From Homalodisca vitripennis (Eukaryota; Arthropoda; Insecta; Hemiptera; Cicadellidae), in the NCBI RefSeq assembly GCF_021130785.1, contig NC_060213.1, positions 95,658,501-95,722,500 on the forward strand: a DNA stretch of 64,000 bases, read 5' to 3'. A program made the position numbers and the translations under genes. The number at the start of each line of letters is the position of its first letter. Positions within the stretch are counted from its first letter, which is position 1. The notes beneath the pieces are model-generated. The model was not told the origin of the DNA. It ran no database searches and saw only the letters and a list, made by a program, of their open reading frames with translations. Positions 1 through 11,689 of the stretch are shown here, one piece after another.

Positions 1-640
1 TTAGGCACAACTTTCCTCATTTAACTTTACCTGTAACTCTTATATTATTCAAAGTCCCGGTAGAACATACTTCAATAACTTGTTATTAACTGATGCTTTC
101 TCGGGATTTTGTCTCGTATACCAATTATAAATAATTATCTACATCCAAAAAATTCAGAATACATGCAATTATCTGGACCTAATGTTCTGTACATCTATTT
201 TAATGGCGCTAAGACGTTTACACCTAAGTTATAATAAATATTGATATTGTTAAAATTAAATTATATGCCTGAACTATTTTAACATAGCATTTGTATAATT
301 TGGTTATTAATGCAATTTAATTATCAACAACACATATTGGTGTATAAAATTATTTTATTGATTACATAATTCTGTCAGAAAGAAAATTAAAATTTCCAAA
401 ATTAAATTGACTAAATATGTCGTGTATGTTTGTAAAATATTTCCCGTCATATTTCAGAAAATATAATTCACATGTGAAAATATTCATTGAAACTTATTTT
501 AATAGTGGCCAAGGATTTTGTATTTACATTTTGACTTCTAGTAACTGTGCATGTTCTAAACATTTAGAAGTACATAACAGCAATATATATGGAGTGAACA
601 TGAACGATCACTGCTGGAAGTCTGTGTAAGTGGTGACACG
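1..640. other. AT-rich non-coding stretch
   Basis: I see no coding potential, repeat unit or RNA gene here. The only open frames are short and made of AT-rich filler codons. The right edge rises in GC content where the promoter-like block near 0.7 kb begins. Confidence 0.6.
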
Positions 641-654
641 TACCATTGCCATTT

Positions 655-745
655 GCTTGCCCCCCTCAGCGTGTCTGATTGGACTGTCACTCGTATGGTG
701 CTCGCGTATAAAATGTTCGGAGGAAAGAAAATATGTATGCGTATT
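655..745 (+). promoter_or_regulatory. Possible TATA promoter with inverted CCAAT box
   Basis: A short GC-richer patch carries ATTGG (inverted CCAAT) at about 678-682 and TATAAAA at 707-713, about 25 bp apart. No good initiator stands 30 bp after the TATA, and no open frame or clear splice donor follows. The arrangement resembles a Pol II core promoter, but a TATAAAA match is cheap in DNA this AT-rich. The CCAAT box and local GC rise are the only added support. Confidence 0.22.
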
Positions 746-985
746 TTAAAATAAACTGTATTACATAGATATTCCACTCTGATATTTTTATTTTTAAAGG
801 CTATATTAATTATAATTCATATAATCGAATTAAAAATCAATAGGACCAATTTAGAACTGTTAATACCAGTAACATTGATTCTAACTGAGATTACATTACT
901 ACCTCACGAATGTTAGTAAATGTTCATCAGTTTGTTTCACTATTGAAGTATTTCATATCATCTTAATTTTATGTCATATTCGTTT

Positions 986-988
<3 letters not shown>

Positions 989-1072
<84 letters not shown>

Positions 1073-1082
1073 GTGTGTGTGT
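989..1082. repeat. Compound (AT)n/(GT)n microsatellite
   Basis: An (AT)n run turns into a short (GT)n at about 1018. After a 4-bp break a second (TA)n run follows, ending in CTGTGTGTGTGT. The AT-then-GT order recurs at 34.3, 42.6 and 57.5 kb. Confidence 0.95.
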
Positions 1083-3900
1083 ACAACGGCAACGGAAGCA
1101 CGTGATGGAAGAGACAGATAAAGGTTGTACCTTAAGTTTTTAAATTGCCGAGGCGGACAAACATGGATCATATTTTACATTTAATAGGCTCATTAATGAA
1201 TAGGTATAGAGTGTTCGGAATAAAAACGAAATGTTGTGAATAAAATTATGTTAATTGTCCACATGTATTTAGATATATTTAAATTTATATCTATTTATGT
1301 TGTATCCATATTTATGTAACAATACATAGCATAATTTATTTAATGCTAGTTTCTTATTTGTTTATTCATTTGACCAATGACAATGCTTTATTATACAGAT
1401 TTGCATGCAATGATACAATTAACTAAAAGTAACTAAACTGAATAAAAACTAGGGTGTAAGAAACACTGTTAAGAAGGGTACTTACCAGATAAACTATAAT
1501 ACATTTAGTTTAAAAAATAAACTAATTCAATACTTAACAAGTTTAAAAAAGAAATTTATGCTCGAATACGTAAAAAACAATAAATAATGCTTTACAAACC
1601 CCTAAAAGTGATTAAACAAATTATTAGCAAAAATTAACCCATTTATAATTGAACAATAAAAACTAAAAAAATAAATGAAATATTAATGTAATAGAGACAA
1701 AAAGTTAAGTAATTAACAATCCAGTAGTTTTAGTAGAAAAACTAGTATATACACTTGTGCCCGCAAGTAAGTATTATTTATAGATGGAACAGAAGAAATA
1801 AATTCCTGGATTTAGTTATATAACAAGTGACGTTCAAACGAGATGGTAATTGAATAGTTTTTTCCACGAGTAAAGCGTGCTTTTTCATGGATTTATAGAA
1901 AAATAGAGTATCTCTTCATCCTTTGTTTTAAATAGTTTTCTTTCACATCGAAACAAAATGTCAATATGTTTTCATTACATGCATATTTATATTTTATATT
2001 TTAATCTGTGAATATGTATTGCAATCAAAATATTTATAATATTAATTTAAAAATAAGATTCAATACTTTCAATACAGTTATTGATGGACTTTAAGGTTTA
2101 ATATAACATTAATATAAATTTGAATACGTCAAAATTACTCCTGTTGTTATCACAACCGCATATATCCATCAGTAATAGGTGGATAATACTTCAGTACATA
2201 GAGTAATGAGGTAATGGTTATTATCCGTTATGATTATATCAGTTGGATGGCACTCTCGGTCTGCAATAACGTGTTATCTAGCTCATTGTGTTTTGAGGTT
2301 AAATGGTATTCTAAACCTTTCTCTAAGAACTTAACTTCATTGATGTTGAAAGTTACGTTACAACAATTAAAAATCTTAGATGAAAATTTGTGGCTGCTTG
2401 TCATATTGTTCTTTTTTTCTTTCTTAGCTTATTGTATTTCGTTTACATTTTTATATAAGGTTTCTTAGTAACGGAGTAAACTATTTTTTTCATTATTCAT
2501 TACTTAGTTGTAGGTGTGATCATACAAATGTAAACATGTAAGCAAGTCACTAAGAGATGTTGCTGGAGTGGGTCAGCTGCATTTGACAATATGCCACACG
2601 TTAAAGTTTCATATGATTGTTTGCATAATGTTTGAAAATTCTTATCCTCCTTTTTTCTCGTTGCCATCATTGGTACAGTTTAATTAATTGAATAAATAAT
2701 CGTTCTGAATGTTTTTCTTAAATAACATGTCAAAAAATTTAATTCATATGCCAAATATCCGCCGTTATATTAATGAAAAAAGGTTAAATTTAAGCTATGT
2801 ATTTTTGTCCTAAAACAATATACACACAAAGATATTTTGCAAACTAATAGTTCAAATTTAGATAAATAAACGATTTATTGCATATTTGACTGTACAAATT
2901 CCTCGCAATCAATTAATAGTCTCCAAATTTTAATTGGTGTTTAAAGTACACTTGAGAGCTTTTATTCTTTACTTTTTTTAAACCACAGTTATCTACTGTT
3001 TTATTACGTAAATGTTATTTCAGCGACATTATCACACATGCAATGGAGTAAAAATTATTTCCTTAAAATGGCGTTTAACATCATAATTAACTTGAGAACT
3101 TTCGTAAATGTAAAGAAACATTACGTCCTTGTTGTCTCTGAAGGGACAAGTCTAGTGTGAAATTGTTGATCATATCTGCTCTGTCTAAAGGTGCTCTTTG
3201 ACCTTCTGTCAATAATCTCTTCGCTCAATGAAAGGTCAGGTAATTTAAATAAACCGAACCTTCCAAATACATCGCTTCGTAGAATTATAAAACTGATTTG
3301 ATCCTGATATCGTTGAAATTAATCATTTAGATTTCTGCATCGAGGCGCGTCCAGAAAGTAAACGTCCATTAAGAATTTATTGCCTTTGTAGCAAAGCAAA
3401 AGTTACATCAACACATTTAAAGATTAGAACCCAAGCAATGCACGAATTTAAATCTATGAGTAGTTTACATATGCTACGGGAGTTGATTTGAAAATCTGTG
3501 TAGTTAATTGATTATATTTTATTATAGTATAATAGTTATAGTTTCTATATAATGGACATGTTTCTTACGAATATTTACACATTATAATTTCATTTATCAG
3601 TGAATCATAAAAGACTAAATATTGTTATTATTTTTAATTAATACTAATAACATACTTGAGAAATTCTTATTTACAATAATTTATTTAGTGTAGATTTGTT
3701 GGGAAATCACTCAAAAACTTGTTCTCATAATTCATGGAATAAAGAGATAATTATTATTTACAACAATTATCTTTCTCCCTAAATGCCGCAGATTAGTTAC
3801 ACTCAATATTTAACTATGTTCAACGTTTCTTATGGCAAATATAAATTTACATCTTGAAATATTATCTTTGTGTTTCAAAACCTATCAACTTTATTAATCT
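1083..3900. other. AT-rich non-coding stretch
   Basis: No recognisable gene. The longest frame (2214-2468, 84 codons) has no known motif; its hydrophobic tail comes from T-rich sequence. Around 3351-3372 lies a short stretch recalling the ends of some mariner elements (see findings), with no partner end nearby. Confidence 0.55.
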
Positions 3901-3907
3901 CCGTATT

Positions 3908-3995
3908 TAATTTTAGTTGCTTCAATTGATTGAATCGTAAACCGATTATACCTTAGCCAGCAGTTAACGCAGTAAAGTCATTAAAGTTAGTTAAG
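3908..3995. repeat. Dispersed repeat, copy 1
   Basis: This stretch resembles 13229-13320 in the same orientation. Shared blocks include a TTCARTTGATTGRAT core, CGATTATAC, and GTTAGTTRAG near the end, with only short gaps between. Just downstream, a TATATTTAGCGATT block is repeated in tandem (4001-4034). No terminal repeats or target duplication were found, so the class is unknown. Confidence 0.5.
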
Positions 3996-4084
3996 GTTAA
4001 TATATTTAGCGATTGAATAATATATTTAGCGATTAACATTATATTTGGGATTAATTTTCTCACGCGGAGTAATATTTATTTGTT

Positions 4085-4170
4085 ACACATCTGTGGACAA
4101 CACGTGGTCTTGTGATCGTGAACCAACCTCTGATTGGTTGCTACTGACGCCAGTTATTACGCCACATTTA
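4085..4170. promoter_or_regulatory. GC-richer patch with AACCAA/TTGGTT inverted repeat
   Basis: The AACCAA and TTGGTT arms are separated by 7 bp and contain an inverted CCAAT (ATTGG). The flanks are less AT-rich than the surroundings. There is no TATA box or donor at the right distance. It could be a distal regulatory site or a repeat remnant. Confidence 0.18.
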
Positions 4171-4199
4171 GGTTTTTAGTACGAAAATAACAATAATGC

Positions 4200-7100
4200 A
4201 TACATCAGGGAAATTTTATCCAAATAACATAATTTTTATAAGTTTAGACGTACTGAGAATAAGGGCCTTTACTTATGATCTTCCTGAAACCTTATTTTGT
4301 TTTGTTGAATAAATCGATTTGAAAAGGTTATCATGCCAAAATCGTCACTGCTGTGAGTAAAAATACATTTCAAAATAATGCAAACAAATTTAACCAAACT
4401 TCCTAAAAATGAATAAATATTAAACTAATGAAAACAATCATAGTATTAATAAATAAGCATAACCAGCGTATCTATAACTTTCTAATTTCGTATGTACGTA
4501 CAGTCTACTTACAATTCACCTGGTAACTATGAAATTACCGAAGTACTAACCATGTTAATGGTAGAAATTAGAACGAATGTTGCAATGTGAACAGCAAAAC
4601 CGAATAGTCGTGTCATGATAACAAATATTGGTGTAGTTTGTTTAACGAAACTTGTCCATACATTAATTGTACACTTGCTACGTGCTCTCTGAGTGTACAT
4701 TATCTGCACTCTTATAAGAGAGAGTTACAACGAAGGGGCTTTGTGGCTTGTTCAATGATTGCCTTGAATCTTTTTGCAGTCAACCGTTTACTTTCAATGC
4801 ACTTTCTGCTGATGATTAGAAATTAATGATCATTGATTGATTATACCGTACAGTATTATTAACAAGTGAATTATTAATTGTTCTTTCCAAATTCAGTGAT
4901 ACTTCTGGTTACAATGTTGTAAAATGCTTATTCACGTATTTTAGTTCGTATTTTATAAAAGAGCTATGAACAATATTATATCTTAATTCGCATCTGAATA
5001 AAAATATAGATTTCAATCCTTGAACGAATGATTTAATATGTAAAAATAGCTAGCGTCCCAAGTCTCATTATGCTCGTAAATCATATTATAAAACACTCTC
5101 TTGCCAATAAATAACTTTAAACAAAATACAAAAGTACTTACTAGATGGTAAATTAATTAAATAACAGTTAAATTATACCAAACATAAAGATTTAAATGTT
5201 CAGTAGTAAACTATTTAAATGCTAGTACGGTACTTTTCCTTCTAAATTGTAATGTAATATTAAATCCTCTATTTATAATAAACTAAGATTAAGAGCAAGA
5301 AGGATATCATCCATTCCAAATTCATTAAACCATTAATAGTGACTTTATAGCGATTCATTTTATTATAATCACATATGTTGCTAAATATTGACGTTTTATA
5401 TTATTCAAACTCTATTAGATAATAATTCCGATTCTTAGCACGCAATTTTAAAGATGGAAAGGCGTAATCATCTAAAAAACATTTGTGATTTAATATGATG
5501 AAGCCCTTTGATTTTTTACAATCAGAAGTTGGTTTGGATCTAAAACTTTAAATACATTGGCAACAGATTAAGAGATTCAAGAATTAATGGTTATTGGTTA
5601 GAAAATATATACCAACATAAACCAAATGTGACCTCAATAACGTGTTTACTTCCGGCCCTAGTAATTCATATCTCTAGTGCCTTAAATTGAGGTTGCCTTG
5701 TTTTCCTTGTTTTACAGTAACTGTTATGATTGAATATTGCAATGATAAATATTTCATTTTTATTATAAATTTTCAAACTTTAGTTTTTCATTATTATTAA
5801 CTAATAAATACTAAAACTAACTAATAATTAGTTAATTAATGATGAATAATTAAGGATATTATACAAAGGCTAGCAATAAAATCCGTGGTTTTGATTGGGT
5901 CTTGGATTGAAAATTGTTTTTCAGCATCTAATTTTAAACCTTCTCTTTAAGTAAAATAAACTCTTGACATATTGTAATAACTTGTATTGTTTTTAAATTC
6001 TGTACATAATTCTTGTATGTGAAAGTTGTCTAATTAACTTTATACATAGCTTTCTATAAGTTACTAATAAAAGTTTAATTTGTTTCTATACTTGTTACTG
6101 CATATATCACAAAATCTGTTTTCGTAACAGAATGACACAGATATATAAATTTTATGACAGTGAGAAATGTTTTAGAGGAAGAATAATCAGTCGGTGAATA
6201 AATATTGCCATTTCCACCCCTGTACCGATGTAAAGCCCCATTTCTACCAACTCCTTCAGCAATTTTGTTGTGAATATAAAGTTATAATGCAAACTGTAGA
6301 TGCCCTAGTTTTTGTGCTTTCTTTTCGCATTGTTTCATTTACCACAATATTTTTTTTTTAATTAGGGGCATCCTTTCCATAGTTTTTTCGTCCAGCTATT
6401 TAATATACTATGTACTGACAGAATAACTAGAAGTTGGTGAGAACACATAAACATAAACAGGTTAACGAAATAAAATGCATGTTCTGCGATTTTTTCTACA
6501 TGGATTTATTATTATATATTCGTTTATTGTTTTCAGTTAAAATTCTCAATCCATGGTTCCAGATAAATCATGACGTCATCATCGTATCTATGTATGAAAC
6601 TATAATGAAAATGTCATGATAAGAGCAACTGATAAATTAATTTTGTACTACAATTATCTTTGTTGATTAATAACAACCGCGAATAACGCGGATAACGTGG
6701 TAATTCAATTACTATACTACTATGAATGTAATTCCTTTATCGTACTGATAATATTTATTTACTACGTTTAGTATATAGCAAAATAACGAAAAGTGTGTTG
6801 CTCTGTTTGTTGGGTAACCACGGTTCTCGTGATTTGTGTTATGGTTAAAACACACATTTGTTTAAAAGCTATCGAGACCACTGATGCATTTGTACCATAA
6901 CTAAGTAACAGTCTGGCTTACCAGCAATACATTTTCGTTGTAAACGAACATATAGTTATCACTGTTATGCACCTTGAAATAAAGTTACATCGTTTGACAA
7001 GACAGGACTGATGAAAGTCACATACTGACAGTAAATAACTGTATTAGTAACTAGTACTTCATTGAAGGAATATACTTGTGGCACGCATGCTACTTTTTGC

Positions 7101-7845
7101 CACCCGATTATATTTTTCAATCCTATGCCTCCTTTATTCTGTTTCATCTTATTAAAACTTTTAATAGTTTTAGCACAATTTGATTTTATATATTGTTTTA
7201 TACAATTTCCTAACGGTGGAAAATTATTATGAACGTTTAAATTATCAAATGAATTCTCCTTACTATATACAGTTAGTACTCCCAAGTACTTTGTTTATTG
7301 TATGTGTGTAAAGTTAAAAATTATGATAAACATTTTAATACTATAAGTAATAAAATAGAATGGCGTTGTAGTAATTTATTTATTACTCGGCCAATTTAAG
7401 GTAATAATCGTAATATTACAACTAAAATTACCTTAATTTCTTTGTTTTTGCTCTGTTTGATTATGGAAATTATAAAGTGTCATGTCTAAGTGCTGTAATT
7501 ACCTCTAGGATCTAATGACGTTGTTCACTTTACGTTGACACTTATTAAATGGTTATTAATAGACCTTTTTACTTTTGTCTCATAGAGGCTACTGTTCCCT
7601 TCATATATGTTCCTTTTTTTGCTTTTTTATCATTAACTATAGGGATAATGAATAAATGTACATTAAAGATAGCTTAATAGCATTAAAATAAGTAGTAAAT
7701 AAAAATTAATCGTACAAGATAACAATCTCTGACATATTGCCACATGCGTGCAGTATGTTTGGGACAATATACGAGACCGAAATATTTCTTTGACTTACAT
7801 AAATTCTACTTTTGAACAACAAAATATACGATTAAATATACGTTT

Positions 7846-7848
<3 letters not shown>
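4200..7848. other. AT-rich non-coding stretch
   Basis: No gene recognised. Open frames at 4527-4709 (minus), 4638-4826 (plus), 6434-6619 (plus) and 6965-7285 (minus, 106 codons) show no domain, no plausible codon bias and no flanking splice or poly(A) logic. I treat them as chance frames. Confidence 0.5.
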
Positions 7849-7899
<51 letters not shown>

Positions 7900-7912
7900 G
7901 ATATATATATAT
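7849..7912. repeat. (AT)n microsatellite
   Basis: About 64 bp of alternating AT, interrupted by one G at the TGTATATATATAGAT step. Confidence 0.95.
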
Positions 7913-8885
7913 TACATTGATATAAGGAAATAAAACATGGAAATATTTCTTTTCTCGTTACTTTAAAATATCTCTATAAATATTAGATTATATATTATGT
8001 ATATTATGCAATATAGTTTTATATCTAATTGTTAATTCGTGCTGTTTTTACTGCTATTCAATTTGTAACGAACATATAGATGTACATTCTATTTAGTAAT
8101 GAAACTATTAGATAAAACTTGATGTTATATAAACTTTGCTATAGATTTTATTTGTATGATTACGATACACATTTTACCTTATTAGTTCCACAGGAAATAT
8201 ATCATTCATACGGACGTGGTGTTATGAGATCTGGGGAATTATTACGGTTAATTCTGAATTCAAATGTTGAAATTGCACCAGAAAACTTTGTTTGTTACCG
8301 TTCAAATAATTTCGACATGTCCTAAATAACTGTCACGATTTATAGCATTGTATTATCTATCCATCGTATAATAAAAAATCACTTTTGTAGACGAAATGGA
8401 CTGTGTGCATCACTTGTCATGTTTATAACGTGGATAAGAAAAACAATCTTTTGTTTGACAATATCGGTAATCTTGAAACACTTTGTCTTTGGTTTTAGAA
8501 TAATAGAAAGTACTTTACATTAAAAATAAGCAACTATGTGCTTTAAATTTAATTTGAAAATTATGCACTAAATACTTAGTGTAATAATTAGTGTAAACAC
8601 TAGAATATGAAGTGTAGGTATTTTCCTTCCATAAGAATAAAAAAGTTGTTGCATAAAAATGGTAACTATAATAATTAGTTAATGTTGTGATTATATCTAT
8701 TTTAAGGAAATGTTTTAAACGTATACCTACGAAGTTGTTAGTTACACGCTGTACTTTGTTTCTTAGGCTAACGAGGCCGATGACATGATTAAAACTAAAT
8801 TTGCGGGTCAAAGATTACTTGCACAGTTACATTCTTAAATATTTCAGCCACGCTGTGAATTCAATCATTCGTCTCTATAGATGAG
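7913..8885. other. AT-rich non-coding stretch
   Basis: No gene recognised. The minus frame at 8515-8811 has no motif and no resemblance to retrotransposon pol, although it lies just where the rest of the truncated LTR element would have continued. The 3' part of that element is therefore absent rather than merely frameshifted. Confidence 0.45.
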
Positions 8886-8896
8886 GCCAACTATGA

Positions 8897-9373
8897 TCAG
8901 TATGGCTTTATTATTTCCTCTAAGATCCTAATTCTATCACCAAATTCTTTTGAATAATCATTTAACTTGTCTTCTAATTGTTTGGAGCAACCATTTATAC
9001 CTGCTTCTAGTTGCTTTTTAAATTCCTCTTCAACTCTACAAATTTTTAAATTAAACTCTGTAGCTAATTCATCTTTCATACTTTTCAAGTCATTTTGAAG
9101 TGTTTCACAATTACTATTTAATTTTTCTTCCAATGTTTTACTATTACTATTTAATTTTTCTTCCAATGTGTTAGATTGTAACACTTTGGTAAGCTTACTT
9201 GCTTCAGTTTCAAAAATTAATATTTCGGGATCTTCACCTGCTTCTATCATCGCCTGTTTAAGTCTATTAGCTAAAACTGTTTTTGTCCCAGAAGTATCTA
9301 AGTCCCTTTCTTCTAACTCCCGTTTTAAATCAGCCACTTTCAAATCTGCTAACTTAAACCCACTAGAAGTCAT
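8897..9373 (-). pseudogene. SAP-domain gag fragment of an LTR retrotransposon
   Basis: This 158-codon frame begins 86 bp after a primer binding site and reads away from the LTR, so it is the start of gag. Residues about 8-41 fit a SAP motif (LKVADLKRELEERDLDTSG, then K..LANRL), a helix-extended loop-helix that usually binds DNA. Residues about 60-150 are a charged coiled coil with short internal repeats built on TLEEKLNSN. No capsid, zinc knuckle, protease, reverse transcriptase or integrase follows. The frame ends abruptly at 8897, and the sequence below about 8,895 looks unrelated. SAP-domain gag proteins are known from several insect LTR elements. The protein part read here is intact, but the element is truncated and cannot be autonomous. 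Confidence 0.75.
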
Positions 9374-9458
9374 CGTTTTATTATATTATTACTTTAAAAT
9401 AATATTAATACAATAAATAAATAATAAATAATATCTAAAGTGTTGCTTTAACAAATCA

Positions 9459-9476
9459 ATCCCACTTCTGACACCA
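9459..9476 (-). other. Primer binding site complementary to tRNA-Leu
   Basis: On the minus strand this reads TGGTGTCAGAAGTGGGAT. Its complement equals, from memory, the last 15 bases plus CCA of animal tRNA-Leu(CAG). It starts two bases inside the LTR end, the normal place for a minus-strand primer site in retrotransposons. Confidence 0.85.
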
Positions 9477-9478
9477 AT

Positions 9479-10240
9479 GTTACGTTTTTACAAACTAAAT
9501 AATTCTTTTGTGGGTTTACAAATAAGCAACACGATTATTAGTTACAATTAATAATGTTTATTAAAGCTAATTTACAATAAGGACAAATAATTACTTTAAT
9601 TGAAAGAAATTACTATTTACAATTATTACTATTAATTACAACTCCAATAATTACAATTACTATTATTAGTATTTGCTAAATGACTAAGATGGCTTCTGCA
9701 AAACTAATATTATTTGCAATCACAAATATAGCTAATTAACAAGTGGCTTTACTGTCTCTTCTGCTTAAGTCCAATTTGCTTACGGTTTCCCCGGTGTCGT
9801 ATCCTTCCACAGGAGTTGTCCAATACTGCGCTGAATCTTCCGGTCGATCCCACGATGCGACGATTCCCACAGCAGTATCTCCGCAGGCACTCACTATCAC
9901 AGGATCCGTGTCACGACACTCACTACACTGCCTCACTGGTACTCACAACTCCCCCGGCTCCCCAGTAGACGGCCTTATATAACCTTCTAGCATTCTTGCT
10001 AGAAGGGTCTATACCGGTGGGCTCTGGAAGGTCTAGAAGATTCCGGAGTCAATGGGCAGTGAGTCTTTTACCAGGAAGACTGCTCTAGACTTTCTATTGT
10101 CATCAGCCTATTCAGAAGAAAGGACTGGCCCAGCCATTTATGAGGGTGTTGATGGCTCTCGCAGAAGGATTTATGGTGGTCCCTTACGTCAACAGCCAGG
10201 CCGCCACCGCAGCCGCCGCGCGACGGCCAGCTCCGTGACA
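9479..10240 (-). mobile_element. 5' LTR (762 bp) of a Ty3/gypsy-like element
   Basis: Read on the minus strand, the repeat starts TGTCACGGAG at 10240 and ends AACGTAACA at 9479. These TG...CA ends are set by the adjacent primer site. A TATA box (TTATATAA) lies at 9975-9982, and an AATAAA signal at 9557-9562 (minus), about 80 bp before the LTR end. The first part (U3) is GC-rich with many CpGs, while the last part (U5) is very AT-rich. Bases 10241-10245 (ATACT) would be the target duplication, but the partner is lost with the 3' end. Frames inside this block (9736-9936, 9743-9982, 10052-10273) are LTR sequence, not genes. The superfamily is inferred from PBS placement and gag type only. Confidence 0.8.
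9990..10050 (-). promoter_or_regulatory. LTR promoter-proximal palindrome and heat-shock-element-like site
   Basis: Just upstream of the LTR TATA box lies a palindrome of two 10-bp arms (CCTTCTAGCA and TGCTAGAAGG) with a 4-bp spacer, at 9983-10006. About 25 bp further out, at 10034-10042, stands TAGAAGATTCC, which contains the GAAnnTTC unit of a heat-shock element, with another GAA 9 bp away. Responsiveness to stress is an inference from motif and position only. Confidence 0.35.
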
Positions 10241-10245
10241 ATACT

Positions 10246-11385
10246 ATACTGTTATTGTTCTTATTCACACTGAACTTTAACCATTATCCTTATAATGTTC
10301 TGAAAATATTCACAATTAAGAAGTACATTGACGTATGAAAACTTGTATTAGTACTGGGTTAAATGTACAGCAAGATGTTAAAATATAAAAGGTACAAAAC
10401 AGTACAGTAACGGTTGATAAACGATATATTTCATGAAATAGTTAACATGCTCATCAAGCACGCGAGATATCTGGTTAAACAATGTTTCAGCAATAAAATG
10501 TACTAAAACTAATTATTCCCAGTAAGAAATCCTTTGCTAAACGAATATAATGTGATTCACTTTATACAGGTCCATGTTTTGTTAAGTGGTCTAGACCTGT
10601 GTAGTGAAATTATTTAAAATTATTTTTTTATATGTTAGCGACTGATTTTTTCACTTAAAACTAAATATTTAAAAATATAGTAAAAATGCAGTATCAATAA
10701 ATAGAAATAGAGCATAAATGCAAATATAAAATTTAGATAGAATTAAATAAAAATGCACTATGAATTAGTATACGTATTAAATCTAAAAACAATAACGCGG
10801 AAACTTCGTAACCAGCTCAGAAACAACATTTTTAGAATGCAAACACTGTCTGATAGGCTATTGTGCTTGGATACACGTTTATTGATTGATTAAGCTCTTT
10901 ATTTTGACAAGTGAAGTTATGACCATTAAACCATTTCTAACTTTACCTGTAACACCTTATACTAAACTTGTTGTATACACAGCCTTTACACAAATGGGTG
11001 TTAAAAATTTCTGTGGGTGATAATATTCATTCGAAACACGGGATATTGTATATTTATAGATAAAGAAATGTCCCGTAAAACTAGTAATGGTATTGAAATC
11101 AAATTTGGCAAATGGGTTTGAATAGATGATTTAAACAAGTAATTGTGTTATTTTTTATATAAAAAAAACGACGTCTGTTGAAACTTTTTAAAGTTAAATA
11201 ATAACAAACACCAGTATAGTTATACCAGTTTATTTTTTACACAAATAAAAGCACACACAAGTGTTTACAAATCTGCTAAAATGAGGTTAAAGTCCATGGT
11301 ATTATTTTCATTCAGAGAATTCTTCAGTGACCACATCAGGTCGAGTTGTTAAACTAACAACATTTACTAGACATCAACAGTTTTA
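10246..11385. other. AT-rich non-coding stretch
   Basis: Flanking DNA of the LTR insertion. No gene, RNA or repeat unit recognised. Confidence 0.5.
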
Positions 11386-11388
11386 TCA

Positions 11389-11490
11389 TTTTTATTACAA
11401 TTCCAACAGCACTTATTTCAACGATATCCGTCATTCCATAATCGAGTACGACTACGTACAATGTAGGTTTGCACAATCCGGGAGCATCAA
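11389..11490. repeat. Diverged tandem duplication, left copy
   Basis: Left of two related blocks. Shared blocks in order are TTTCAACGA, ATCCGTCA, a CGAGYAYGAC stretch, TTTGCACAA-like and GGAGCA. The frame 11327-11509 overlaps this copy and has no other support. Confidence 0.5.
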
Positions 11491-11570
11491 ACCTTTTGTC
11501 TTTTTATAGGCATTAACTGTTTTACATAACTTATAAAAGATTTAAAAATATTCACTTTTTTAAATTTTCA

Positions 11571-11680
11571 TAAAAACTTCAACGGTACATTTTCAACGAA
11601 ATCCGTCAACGCATAAGCGAGCATGACCACTATAAAGATACGCTTGCACAAGCAAGGAGCAACAATCAACTTATAACTCT
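11571..11680. repeat. Diverged tandem duplication, right copy
   Basis: Right copy, about 185 bp after the left one and in the same orientation, with roughly two thirds of positions alike by eye. The conserved ATCCGTCA and CGAGCATGAC blocks are richer in CG than the flanks, so they may be the original functional or transposon-derived part. Confidence 0.5.
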
Positions 11681-11689
11681 CGACTGAGA

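Noticed and set aside
6965..7285. 106-codon minus frame as a gene
   Set aside because: No motif, no splice or poly(A) context, and composition like its AT-rich surroundings.
8515..8811. Continuation of the LTR element's gag or pol
   Set aside because: No protease, RT, integrase or zinc-knuckle motif in any frame. The sequence looks like the local AT-rich background.
9736..10273. Short frames on both strands in the GC-rich part of the LTR
   Set aside because: They overlap each other on opposite strands and lie inside an LTR defined by the primer site and TG/CA ends.
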